From an uncultured Clostridium sp. (lineage in GTDB: Bacteria; Bacillota; Clostridia; Christensenellales; Borkfalkiaceae), in contig USMU01000053.1 of NCBI GenBank assembly GCA_900555925.1, positions 1 to 13,137 on the forward strand: 13,137 nt of DNA. The letters run 5' to 3'. Position numbers and translations under genes: made by a program. Shown here piece after piece: positions 6,096 to 13,137 of the stretch. The notes under the pieces are model-generated. The model searched no databases. It had not been told where the DNA came from and was given only the letters and a program-made list of their open reading frames with translations. How positions within the stretch are numbered: the first letter of the stretch is position 1; each line of letters starts with the position of its first letter.

Positions 6096-6697
6096 CTATA
6101 TGAGAAGAATAAAGAAAATCAATCCGAGCACCGCGCCGACATATCCCACCACCATGGCCCAGATGAGCTGCGCGCTGGTCTTTTTTTCGGAGACGTACAG
6201 CCGCTTTGCGTCCACCGAAGCGACGATCGCCACGGGCAGGCACATCAGAAAACCGATGCCGCAGATAAAGTCGAGCAAAAGTCCCACGAACGCCAGCGCA
6301 AACAGTATCTTCCTTCGCTCCGTAAGGCGCTTTTTTTTCGCCGCCTCGACCTGTTCTCTGCGGCGGGATTCATAATCTTCCGCAGAAAATTTTCCGTCGG
6401 CGGAATCCGAATAGGGCGACGAACCGTAAAAAAGACCAGGGGCCACCACCGCCCCCAACGGCAGCCGTTCCCCTGCCACTCCGCCCCGATTTTTGTCTCG
6501 TTCTCGTCCCGAGGCGTGGAAAAATCCTGTCCCGACAAATTTTCGTCGGGAGCTTTTTCCTGCGTTCCGCCCGCCGCCCGTTCCGTTTCCGCTTCCGTCT
6601 TATCCTCGGAGTCTTCGGAAAAATGCGCGCCGCAGCGAATACAGAATTTCGCGTTATCGTCGGCCTCATAGCCGCATTTTCGGCAAATCTTACTCAT
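6096..6697 (-). pseudogene. Zinc-ribbon, two-TM membrane protein, broken by one frameshift
   Basis: The first frame (from the ATG at 6697) gives MSKICRKCGYEADDNAKFC with four zinc-ribbon cysteines (5, 8, 19, 22), then an acidic linker. It then turns into Arg/Trp-rich non-protein-like sequence past about 6480. The -1 frame from about 6479 continues as a believable protein: a charged coiled stretch (EDYESRRREQVEAAKKKRLTERR), a TM segment (ILFALAFVGLLLDFICGIGF), a loop, and a second TM segment (LIWAMVVGYVGAVLGLIFFI), stopping at 6096. Together they would make a roughly 200-residue zinc-ribbon membrane protein. The break lies in about 6425-6485, rich in G and T homopolymers, including six T at 6428-6433 on the minus strand. 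A sequencing or assembly indel is the simplest cause; a real mutation or ribosomal slippage is possible. Function unknown. Confidence 0.75.
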
Positions 6698-6703
6698 GCT
6701 TTG

Positions 6704-6732
6704 ATTGTACTATTATTTGCGAAAAAAGTCAA
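6704..6732 (-). promoter_or_regulatory. Promoter placing the zinc-ribbon transcript start at its ATG (leaderless)
   Basis: TTGACT (6727-6732) and TACAAT (6704-6709) lie 17 bases apart on the minus strand. Only six bases separate the -10 from the ATG at 6695-6697, so the predicted first nucleotide is the A of the start codon. No ribosome site precedes the ATG. Confidence 0.65.
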
Positions 6733-6789
6733 TTTAATTCGTTTGCGGAATGTGCGGGTTTTGTAAATCCTTTGTGAAAAATTTTCCCC

Positions 6790-6984
6790 TTAAAGCCCGA
6801 ATCTTTCATACAGCTCCAAAAGCTCCTTGTAATAGGTCCGCCAGCCCAAAGTCTCACGGTAAGAGACCGTTTTGGTCTTTCCCTCCGATTTGAGCTTTTC
6901 CAGCTTTTCCGTCAGCCGCGCGACCTCGTCTTTTACCCACTCGTGCATTTTTTCGTAAGCCGCAAATTTTTCTTCTTCCGTCAA
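6790..6984 (-). CDS. 64-aa charged coiled-coil protein, coupled to the P-type ATPase
   Basis: The protein runs from TTG at 6982-6984 and reads MTEEEKFAAYEKMHEWVKDE at the start. Residues about 5-38 form a strongly charged amphipathic helix or coiled coil. A conserved-looking YRETLGWRTYYKELLELYERFG follows (about 42-63). There is no signal or membrane segment. The start TTG shares four bases (TTGA) with the ATPase stop, and a GGAGG ribosome site lies in the last ATPase codons, 7 bases before the TTG. The two proteins are therefore made together, and this one may assist or regulate the pump (inference). No family is recognised. Confidence 0.75.
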   Translation of the reverse strand: MTEEEKFAAYEKMHEWVKDEVARLTEKLEKLKSEGKTKTVSYRETLGWRTYYKELLELYERFGL

Positions 6985-9929
6985 ATTCTTTCCTCCCCTA
7001 AGTTTTTCTTTATTATACCGTATTTCTTCCCTTTCGTCAAGCGTTTGCCGAGAATGCGGTCCCGACTCTTTACCGCCTTTTTATAGAGAACCTTTCTGAT
7101 AAAATCGACGGGAATGACGGTCGCGGCGAGCGCCAGCGTCAACGCGAGCTCTTTGGGCGCGAGCCCGCAGCAGCGGAAGAGCGTGCCGCCGAAATAGACG
7201 AGCAGAAGCTGTACGGCGATGACGATGAGAATAAAGACGACGAAAGTCTTATTGTTTTTCAAATGCGAGAGCAGATTGATTCGCTCCGTCCTCGCATTGA
7301 AGGCATTGAATACGCCCGAAAAGACGAACAGCGCAAAAAACGCCGTATAGAAGGGCAGTTTATTTTCCCCGTAACGGAAAAATTCCCGAAAGAAAGGCGC
7401 TTTCAGAAAAACGAGACAGAGCCCCACGGTATAGACGCCCGTAAAAACGATCTGTCGGATCATGTGGCGGCTTAAAACGGGCTCGTTTCGCCTGGTGGGA
7501 CGTTCCTCCATATATTCCTTCAAAGGAGGCTCTCCCGCGAACGCCAATCCCGCCAGCGTATCCATGATAATGTTTATCCAAAGCATCTGAATGACCGTGA
7601 CGGGAGTATCTACGCCGATAAACGGAGCGATGAGCGACACGCCGACGGCACATAAGTTCATGGTCAGCTGAAAGACGACAAATTTTCGGATACTCTTGAA
7701 AATCGTTCTGCCGTAGCGAATCGCCTTTGCGATCGAGGCAAAATTGTTATCGAGGATAACGATGTCGCCCGCCTCCTTGGCAACTTCCGTTCCCGTTCCC
7801 ATAGCGAAGCCGACATCCGCCTTTTTGAGCGCGGGCGCATCGTTGATTCCGTCCCCCGTCATGCCCGTAACCAGCCCCCTGGACTGCGCCAAGCGGACGA
7901 GACGGCTCTTATCCGTCGGCAGCGCCCGCGCCACCACGCGAAGCCGCGGCAACAGCTTCAAAACCTCTTCGTCCGTCATCGCCGCCAGTTCTTTCCCCGT
8001 AATCACCAGCGGGGAGTTATCCCTATCCGCCGCAAAATTCAAGCGATTCTTTTCTACGCGATCCTCGACGGAATTTTCCGCATAGTCTTTCATGCGCGTT
8101 TCCGCAGAATTTCCCGTACGGTTTTTCTCTCCGTCTTTCCTGTTGAATCCGTTCCGTCCCCTGTGCGCGAAATGCGAAAATCCCTTATTTTTTGCCGTGG
8201 GCGCGAGATCTCGCAACGGTTGTAAAAGTCCCGCTTCTTCCGCGACTGCCTTTGCCGTTTCGATATTGTCGCCCGTAATCATGACGACCTGAATTCCCGC
8301 TCTCCGCACCTCCTCTATCGCCGCGGGGACCTCCGCGCGAATATCGTCGCGGATTCCGACGAGCGCGACAAAGGTAAGCCCGTGCAGATCCTTTTCCCCC
8401 GTCACGTCCGAACGAGTGACCGCCACTGCCAGCACGCGCATCGCCCTGCAAGTCATGGCGCGTTGTTTTCGACTCATTTCCTCGGCGTCGAAGGGACAAA
8501 GCATGCCGTTCGGAGACACGTAATTTTGACAAAACGGCAGAATTTTTTCGGGCGCGCCCTTGACGAAGGTGCATTTCGCCCCGAATATCGGCATGCTTCC
8601 GCCGTTTTCCGCGCGCACGCAAGCCGCAGAAAATTTATGGGCACTGTCGAAAGGGAAGGCGCTGACTTTAAGATAATTCTCCGCGCGGAAGGAGAGCGGC
8701 AAGACGCCCTTGAGCAGCGCGCGGTCGGTGGCGTTTCCGCCCAAAGCCTTATTCGCCGACACGACGCTGCCCGAATTGAATACTCCGTTCAGCCTTAAAA
8801 GCTCCGCGACAATCTTTCCGCAGGAATCGACGCCGTCGGAGACCTGCCCGCTCCCGTCTATGTATTTTACCGCTTCCAATTCGCCTTTCGTGAGCGTGCC
8901 CGTCTTATCGGTAAAAAGGATATTCACCCCTCCCGACGCCTCTATGCCGACGGGCTTTCTGACCATGACTTTATCCTTCAACATCCTCAGCATATTCGAG
9001 GAGAGAACGACGGCTATCATCATAGGCAGCCCTTCCGGCACGGCGACCACCACGATGGCGATTGCCAGCGTGAGGGCGTGCATGAGTCGGGGAACGCAGA
9101 CTTTCCAATTCCGCATATCCGCAAAGGCGAGCACGAAGTTCATTCCGTTATCGATGAAAAAGCTGTTGAAGAGATCCGCCAAGGCTATGAGAACGGCCGC
9201 AATATATCCCAAGCGACTGAGCGTCTTGGCAAGTCCCGCCAGCTTGACGCGAAGCGGACTTTCGGGCGGTTCGTCCTGCATCTCCCGCGCCAGCCCTCCG
9301 TAAAAGGTCTTATCTCCCACGCGCTCCACGCGCATGACGCCTTCCCCCGCGGAGACGATACTGCCGCGAAAAAGCTGATTTTTGTGCATCAGATCCCAAT
9401 CCCCGCCGGCGGACAGCGGCAATTTTTCCGCCTCCGCGCTTTCGCCGTTGAGCGCGGATTGGTCCACACTGAGCTTTCCCGACAAAAGCACGCCGTCCGC
9501 GGGAATTTTTTCGCCCGCTTCGAGAAGAACGATGTCTCCGACGACGAGCTCCCCGACGGGCAGAGAACGGACTCCGCCCGCACGCCGCACGCGGCATTCG
9601 ATGTTCGCCGAAGCGCGCTGCAATTCGATAAAGGCCGATTCGCTGCCGTATTGAGACAGAGTGGAAACAAAGGTGGCGAGAAATACCGCCACGGCGATTC
9701 CCGCGGACTCCATCCAATCGGAATTTCGGAAAAGGAAAATGACGTTGATCGCCAACGCGACCAGTAAAATCTTGATAATGGGATCGCCGAAACTGCTCAG
9801 ATATTGACGAAAAAAACCCTTTCTTTTTCGCTTCGTAAGGGTGTTGGCGCCGTGGAGCCGGCGGGAGGCAAGCACCTGTTCGTCCGTCAGCCCCGCGGCG
9901 ACGCCGCGGGGCAAAATCTGTTCTTTCAT
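6981..9929 (-). CDS. PMCA-type calcium-translocating P-type ATPase with an unusual insert
   Basis: This is a 982-residue P2-type pump that exports Ca2+ from the cytoplasm using ATP. It shows the N-terminal cation-ATPase domain (about 12-60), the actuator loop with NGES (161-164) in place of TGES, and PEGLP in M4 (298-302). The phosphorylated Asp341 sits in DKTGTLT, KGAP at 457-460, TGDN at 552-555 and GDGINDAP at 692-699. NxxxD in M6 (N786, D790) and the PEGL glutamate (E299) are the calcium-site residues of PMCA/SERCA pumps. Ten membrane segments are visible. About 60 extra charged residues (about 570-640) interrupt the usually short link between TGDN and ITGKEL. AAGGAG lies 7 bases before the ATG. 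The upstream gene is a membrane-bound XRE regulator, and the downstream 64-aa gene overlaps its stop. Confidence 0.94.
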   Translation of the reverse strand: MKEQILPRGVAAGLTDEQVLASRRLHGANTLTKRKRKGFFRQYLSSFGDPIIKILLVALAINVIFLFRNSDWMESAGIAVAVFLATFVSTLSQYGSESAFIELQRASANIECRVRRAGGVRSLPVGELVVGDIVLLEAGEKIPADGVLLSGKLSVDQSALNGESAEAEKLPLSAGGDWDLMHKNQLFRGSIVSAGEGVMRVERVGDKTFYGGLAREMQDEPPESPLRVKLAGLAKTLSRLGYIAAVLIALADLFNSFFIDNGMNFVLAFADMRNWKVCVPRLMHALTLAIAIVVVAVPEGLPMMIAVVLSSNMLRMLKDKVMVRKPVGIEASGGVNILFTDKTGTLTKGELEAVKYIDGSGQVSDGVDSCGKIVAELLRLNGVFNSGSVVSANKALGGNATDRALLKGVLPLSFRAENYLKVSAFPFDSAHKFSAACVRAENGGSMPIFGAKCTFVKGAPEKILPFCQNYVSPNGMLCPFDAEEMSRKQRAMTCRAMRVLAVAVTRSDVTGEKDLHGLTFVALVGIRDDIRAEVPAAIEEVRRAGIQVVMITGDNIETAKAVAEEAGLLQPLRDLAPTAKNKGFSHFAHRGRNGFNRKDGEKNRTGNSAETRMKDYAENSVEDRVEKNRLNFAADRDNSPLVITGKELAAMTDEEVLKLLPRLRVVARALPTDKSRLVRLAQSRGLVTGMTGDGINDAPALKKADVGFAMGTGTEVAKEAGDIVILDNNFASIAKAIRYGRTIFKSIRKFVVFQLTMNLCAVGVSLIAPFIGVDTPVTVIQMLWINIIMDTLAGLAFAGEPPLKEYMEERPTRRNEPVLSRHMIRQIVFTGVYTVGLCLVFLKAPFFREFFRYGENKLPFYTAFFALFVFSGVFNAFNARTERINLLSHLKNNKTFVVFILIVIAVQLLLVYFGGTLFRCCGLAPKELALTLALAATVIPVDFIRKVLYKKAVKSRDRILGKRLTKGKKYGIIKKNLGEERI

Positions 9930-9972
9930 GAAACCGCTCCTTCCAAGGCTTATTCGTTTATTAATATGCCTA

Positions 9973-10018
9973 TCCGTTCGGTTTTATGAGCGTTTGTCCC
10001 CCTTACTTTCCGTTCGGT
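9973..10018. repeat. Two copies of a near-palindromic 10-mer upstream of the ATPase gene
   Basis: TCCGTTCGGT occurs at 9973-9982 and 10009-10018, 36 bases apart, in the 134-base gap before the ATPase start. Each copy contains CCG and CGG half-sites two bases apart. The layout resembles paired operators, perhaps for the adjacent regulator. No convincing terminator or strong promoter is seen in this gap, so the ATPase may be partly cotranscribed with the regulator. Confidence 0.4.
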
Positions 10019-10063
10019 CTTTATCTGCGCCGCTTCCCCGCGTTCCCGTTTTTTGCCATTGCC

Positions 10064-11098
10064 TTAATTATTGTTTTCGCTCGGTTTTTTCCGCTTTTCG
10101 CCTCTTTTGACGATTCCGACGATAAACAGCGCCAAACCGCATAAAAAGGCGGAGAGCCAAGTCACAAAAATGATGTTTCCGTTGAGATATTCTTCCTCCC
10201 AACAGGCGAGGTTGATTTTGAACGCATACGGCTGATGATAAATCAGGGAAACCAGAGCGTCGGCAAATAAGAAGAACGTTCCCCACAGGACGCATAAAAA
10301 CGCCGCTTTCGTCCAGCCGTTCGCCTTCACGTAAGAAAGAATGGCCGCAGTCGCAAATACGGGCACGAAACACAGCGCGGAAATTTCCACACCCCGCAAA
10401 AATCCGCTCCACCGTCCGAACTCACAGGCTAAAATCAACGCGAGCAGCAGCACAAAATCCGCACCCACGCTGATTATGGGATTATTCCGCTTCACAGCCT
10501 TCGGAACGGGATACAAAGCGAGAAAAATCGGCAGAAAAATTACCGAAAACGCGAACAAAACCGCAGTCAGAGCAATAAAGAACCAATCCCCGTGCGTATA
10601 GATACAACAGCTTAAAAGCAAGAGAAGCAAAGAGACCATAAAACTCCCGCTCACGGCGAGAAGTTTTCCGCGGCGGACGAACTTCGCGCAGGAAGGGAAC
10701 AGCGAAAAGGCCGTCATCAGGGCGGTGAGTACGATAAAGAACCAGGACAGGGTTTTGTTTATTGCGAGATTGCAGATAAAGCAGATCACCAGGGCGAGAA
10801 GATATGCTCCCGTCAGCCCGAAAAACCAACCGTCGGAAATTTTTCTGTACTTTTCCGCTTCCGCTTTCATGCGGCGGTATTCGGCGTCGTTGCCCTCCGC
10901 TATCAGTTCCCGCTCGCTTACGTCCAAAATTTCGCATAAATCGGAAATCAAAGTAATGTCGGGATAGGTGACTCCCCTTTCCCATTTCGAGACGGCGGTA
11001 ACCGTCACATACAGCGCCTTGGCGACATCCGCCTGCGTGAGGCCGCGCTCCTTTCTTTTTTCGGCGATAAATCGTCCGAATGATTTTTTGTCTTTCAT
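10064..11098 (-). CDS. Membrane-bound XRE-family transcriptional regulator
   Basis: This is a 344-residue protein. Residues 7-62 form a classic Cro/C1-type helix-turn-helix (AEKRKERGLTQADVAKALYV, SKWERGVTYPDITLISDLCEIL). A short charged linker follows, then about eight hydrophobic membrane segments (roughly 90-112, 116-134, 146-166, 171-196, 208-225, 240-256, 264-288 and 308-331). XRE proteins with a multi-TM C-terminus are frequent in Clostridia; they are thought to sense membrane or envelope state, but ligands are mostly unknown. GGAGG lies 8 bases before the ATG. It has its own promoter (11134-11162) and a hairpin at the mRNA 5' end that may be its autoregulatory operator. The calcium ATPase lies directly downstream and is a plausible target. 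Confidence 0.85.
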   Translation of the reverse strand: MKDKKSFGRFIAEKRKERGLTQADVAKALYVTVTAVSKWERGVTYPDITLISDLCEILDVSERELIAEGNDAEYRRMKAEAEKYRKISDGWFFGLTGAYLLALVICFICNLAINKTLSWFFIVLTALMTAFSLFPSCAKFVRRGKLLAVSGSFMVSLLLLLLSCCIYTHGDWFFIALTAVLFAFSVIFLPIFLALYPVPKAVKRNNPIISVGADFVLLLALILACEFGRWSGFLRGVEISALCFVPVFATAAILSYVKANGWTKAAFLCVLWGTFFLFADALVSLIYHQPYAFKINLACWEEEYLNGNIIFVTWLSAFLCGLALFIVGIVKRGEKRKKPSENNN

Positions 11099-11110
11099 CT
11101 GAAAATCCTC

Positions 11111-11162
11111 CCGTAAAATTTTTTTACGGCTTTATTGTACGGCGGGAATATAAAAAAGTCAA
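11111..11162 (-). promoter_or_regulatory. Promoter and 5'-terminal hairpin/operator of the XRE gene
   Basis: TTGACT (11157-11162) and TACAAT (11134-11139) are 17 bases apart on the minus strand. The predicted start near 11127 falls at the base of a perfect inverted repeat, CCGTAAAA (11122-11129) and TTTTACGG (11111-11118) with a 3-base loop. The repeat ends within the GGGAGG ribosome site. It may be the DNA operator for autorepression, or an mRNA hairpin affecting stability or ribosome access. Confidence 0.7.
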
Positions 11163-11183
11163 CGTTAACGCCCTTTTTTCGCT

Positions 11184-11220
11184 AAAAAGGCGTGTAGCCG
11201 CGTAAGCCACACGCCTTTTT
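11184..11220. terminator. Bidirectional rho-independent terminator
   Basis: Perfect 12-bp arms AAAAAGGCGTGT (11184-11195) and ACACGCCTTTTT (11209-11220) enclose a 13-base loop, with T tracts on both strands. It lies 75 bases past the TetR stop and just upstream of the XRE promoter, so it ends the TetR transcript and isolates the two units. Confidence 0.88.
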
Positions 11221-11294
11221 CAAGAAATTTTTTCTTTTCACGCCCCGAACCGAGTTCCGATCGGGCGTACGCGGCAAAATCTTCCTTTACGGTT

Positions 11295-11864
11295 TCATAA
11301 ATTTTCAAAGTATTTCAAAGCGCCCGTCATAATCGATTTTGCCGTAGAAGCCAATTCGTCGGGGGTCTTTTTCATGCCCGCATGAATCCAACGCGACATT
11401 AATCCCACGCAACCGTTGCTGACGAAAGAATAAAAATCCTCGATTTGTTCTTTCGTCGCTTTCGGAAAATATTTCGTATATGCGGCGACGCAGTTCTCCT
11501 TTCCCGTCTCCAACATTCTGTATAAAAAACTCTTGTCCCCGTTTTCCCCCAGCATAATCACGCACATATCCGAATTTTCCATGAGACTTCTGAAAATCCC
11601 CTTGAAGAGCTCCATATTCATGGGATCGTTTTCGGAAACGACGTTTTTGAGATTTTCGGCAAGCTCGCCGAGCATTTCATTTTCGATTTGTTCCAAAAGG
11701 TCGTATACGTCCTGATAATGATTGTAAAACGTACTGCGATTGATGCCCGTACGTTCGCAAATCTCCCGTACGGTAATTTCCTGAATGGGTTTCTTTTTGA
11801 GCAGTTCGGTAAATTCCTTTCGAATGAGCATTTTCGTCACCCGTACCCGATAATCTTTTTCCAT
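11295..11864 (-). CDS. TetR/AcrR-family transcriptional regulator
   Basis: This is a 189-residue protein. It has an N-terminal TetR DNA-binding domain: helix 1 around 8-24 (VTKMLIRKEFTELLKKKPIQ), then TVREICERTGINRSTFYNHY (31-50) and an acidic helix, DVYDLLEQIENEML. The all-helical C-terminal part (about 70-185) should bind a small ligand; it resembles the TetR_C proteins of Clostridia, with FVSNGCVGLMSRWIHAGM near 147-164. The ATG at 11864 has AGGAGG 14 bases away, a long spacing, so translation may be weak or begin slightly differently. It is divergent from the epimerase gene, 242 bases away, and probably controls it and itself (inference). Confidence 0.9.
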   Translation of the reverse strand: MEKDYRVRVTKMLIRKEFTELLKKKPIQEITVREICERTGINRSTFYNHYQDVYDLLEQIENEMLGELAENLKNVVSENDPMNMELFKGIFRSLMENSDMCVIMLGENGDKSFLYRMLETGKENCVAAYTKYFPKATKEQIEDFYSFVSNGCVGLMSRWIHAGMKKTPDELASTAKSIMTGALKYFENL

Positions 11865-12106
11865 AATTATACGTTCGGCCTCCTACCATAAAATGAATTT
11901 GAAAAGCACACGTCGCCGAGTCCCCGCGCGGGGCTCTTCTTGTCCGACAATTTTTGAAAAAACGTCGAATAACCTGCCAAAACAACCGTTTTACGGGAAA
12001 AACTCCGCAGCGACGTTAAAATTGACTGTTTACTTTTTCTTCTAACTATATTATAATAAATTTGAACCTAAAAATCAATACGCTTTGCAAAAAAGAGGTG
12101 ATATTT
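11865..12106. promoter_or_regulatory. Divergent intergenic region with the epimerase promoter and possible TetR sites
   Basis: For the plus strand, TTTACT (12029-12034) and TATAAT (12052-12057) are 17 bases apart. AGAGGTG (12094-12100) is the ribosome site for the ATG at 12107. ACGTCG occurs at 11910-11915 and 11962-11967 and inverted (CGACGT) at 12011-12016, a possible operator set. A GC-rich hairpin at about 11918-11936 lies in the TetR leader. No single clear TetR palindrome was found. Confidence 0.6.
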
Positions 12107-13114
12107 ATGAAAAAGTTATACGTAGTAACGGGAGCAAACGGACACCTCGGAAATACCATCGTGCGATTATTGTCGGAACGCGGCGAAAAAGTCCGCGGAC
12201 TCATCCTTCCGAACGAAGTTCCCGAATTTACCGAAAACGTCGAATACGTCAAGGGCGACGTGACCGATACGGATTCTCTGCGTCCGCTTTTCCTCAAAGG
12301 CGAGGACGAGGAAATCGTCCTCATCCATACCGCGGGAATCGTTACCATTGCGGATCACGTGACCGATAAACTCCTGCAAGTCAATGTGGAGGGAACAAAA
12401 AATCTCCTTTTCCTCTCCCTCGAAAACCATATCAAAAAATTCGTATACGTCAGCTCCGTGCACGCCATTCCCGAAAAGCCCCTGCACGTACTGGAAGAAA
12501 CGTCGGATTTCTCCGCGGAAAACGTTCACGGCGCCTACGCCAAGACGAAAGCCCTCGCCACAAAGGCGGTTCTGGAATTTTCGAGGTACGGACTCGACGC
12601 CGTCGTCGTTCACCCGTCGGGAATCCTCGGACCTTACGACTGCTCGGGAAATCATCTCGTACAGCTCGTTTCCGACTACGTTTCGGGAAAACTCCCCGCC
12701 TGCGTCAAGGGCGGTTACGACTTCGTGGACGTCAGAGACGTCGCGGCAGGGACTCTGGCCGCGGCGGAAAAGGGAAAAAACGGGGAATGTTTTATCCTCT
12801 CCAACCGTCACTACGAAATCCGTGAAATTCTCGATATTGTCAAATCGCTTTCCGGCGGCAGAAAACTCCCCGTCCTTCCCGTCTGGCTGGCGAAGTTGGG
12901 ACTGCCTTTCGTCAGGCTCGGCGCAAAGCTCAAAAAACGCCGTCCGCTGTATACGAAATATTCCCTGTATACGCTTTCCAGCAACGACAAATTTTCTCAC
13001 GAAAAGGCGACGAAAGAACTCGGTTACAAACCGAGAGATTTATACGAAACTCTCCGCGATACGGTTCTTTGGCTCAAACGAAAAAAGGGCCTTCGGCTCG
13101 CCCCTGCCCGTTGA
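12107..13114 (+). CDS. NAD(P)-dependent epimerase/dehydratase family protein (extended SDR)
   Basis: This is a 335-residue enzyme with a Rossmann fold. It shows the nucleotide-binding motif TGANGHLG (8-15), an acidic DVTD after beta-3 (51-54), the VSS serine pair (115-117) and the catalytic pair Tyr144/Lys148 in YAKTK. HPSGILGPYD follows near 179-188. The C-terminal substrate part ends with FSHEKATKELGYKP, typical of the dihydroflavonol-reductase / 3-beta-HSD-like branch. Substrate unknown: a sugar-nucleotide, sterol-like or aldehyde/ketone are all possible. The start at 12107 has AGAGGTG six bases upstream; an earlier in-frame ATG at 12062 lies within a few bases of the -10 and lacks a ribosome site. 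It is divergent from the TetR gene, a common regulator-target pair. Confidence 0.92.
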   Translation: MKKLYVVTGANGHLGNTIVRLLSERGEKVRGLILPNEVPEFTENVEYVKGDVTDTDSLRPLFLKGEDEEIVLIHTAGIVTIADHVTDKLLQVNVEGTKNLLFLSLENHIKKFVYVSSVHAIPEKPLHVLEETSDFSAENVHGAYAKTKALATKAVLEFSRYGLDAVVVHPSGILGPYDCSGNHLVQLVSDYVSGKLPACVKGGYDFVDVRDVAAGTLAAAEKGKNGECFILSNRHYEIREILDIVKSLSGGRKLPVLPVWLAKLGLPFVRLGAKLKKRRPLYTKYSLYTLSSNDKFSHEKATKELGYKPRDLYETLRDTVLWLKRKKGLRLAPAR

Positions 13115-13137
13115 ATGTCAAATAAAATCCCCGCCCG

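Noticed and set aside
6425..6485. Programmed -1 frameshift in the zinc-ribbon gene
   Set aside because: Not adopted as the main explanation: the T6 run is preceded by C and does not form an ideal slippery heptamer, no stimulatory structure was established, and the divergence could lie anywhere in about 60 bases. An indel error is simpler.
11875..11885. Leaderless start of the TetR gene from TATAAT next to the ATG
   Set aside because: The TATAAT-like sequence ends one base before the ATG, so a start from it would fall inside the coding region; the AGGAGG further upstream is a better explanation.
12062..12106. Longer epimerase start adding 15 residues
   Set aside because: The ATG lies only a few bases after the -10, has no ribosome site, and the Rossmann fold starts right after the later ATG.
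1..13137. CRISPR array, rRNA, transposase or complete insertion sequence
   Set aside because: No regularly spaced repeats, rRNA-like sequence, or transposase-like frame was seen on either strand.

Overview
The window looks like a chromosome segment of a low-to-mid GC Bacillota (Clostridia-type) bacterium, probably a gut anaerobe. The grounds are strong AGGAGG-type ribosome sites, TTGACA/TATAAT promoters, a Gram-positive style LexA box, a RepA/DUF6017-type initiator seen in Clostridia mobile elements, and a PMCA-type calcium ATPase of the form common in Clostridia. The exact lineage cannot be fixed from the sequence; an uncultured Christensenellales-like group is only a guess.

Region 1 (1 to about 985) is the right end of an integrated mobile element. 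It carries a partial repA on the minus strand, running off the left edge. A 15-codon leader peptide overlaps the repA start, preceded by a terminator-like hairpin. Next come a tandem 11-bp repeat (candidate integrase arm sites), a near-perfect outward-facing promoter and two further hairpins. The element ends in the anticodon arm of a truncated tRNA-Pro(GGG); only the 3' half of the tRNA is present (985-1029), followed by its terminator. This is the expected attR of a tyrosine-recombinase element inserted in a tRNA gene. The integrase and the other att site lie outside the window.

Region 2 (1108-5136, minus strand) is a uvrB-uvrA nucleotide-excision-repair operon with a consensus promoter and a LexA box beside the -10, so it is SOS-controlled. 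uvrB is full length (658 aa). uvrA is striking: it is an open, in-frame 608-residue gene that passes from the Walker B of ATPase domain I straight into the end of ATPase domain II, lacking about 330 residues.

Region 3 (5165-6697, minus) holds two related small one-TM proteins with a winged-helix-like head, and a zinc-ribbon/two-TM membrane protein gene broken by one frameshift and apparently leaderless. Functions are unknown.

Region 4 (6790-11162, minus) holds a membrane-bound XRE regulator, a PMCA-type P-type calcium ATPase with an unusual ~60-residue charged insert, and a 64-aa coiled-coil protein whose TTG start overlaps the ATPase stop. The three run in the same direction and may form a calcium-homeostasis unit (inference).

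Region 5 (11184-13137) has a strong terminator, a TetR-family regulator on the minus strand and a divergent NAD-dependent epimerase/reductase (extended SDR) on the plus strand, a usual regulator-target layout.

The best leads are the single-ATPase-domain UvrA, the regulatory architecture at the element end (leader peptide, attenuator-like hairpin, outward promoter), and the small proteins coupled to or paired near membrane genes. No CRISPR array, complete tRNA, rRNA or transposase was seen.
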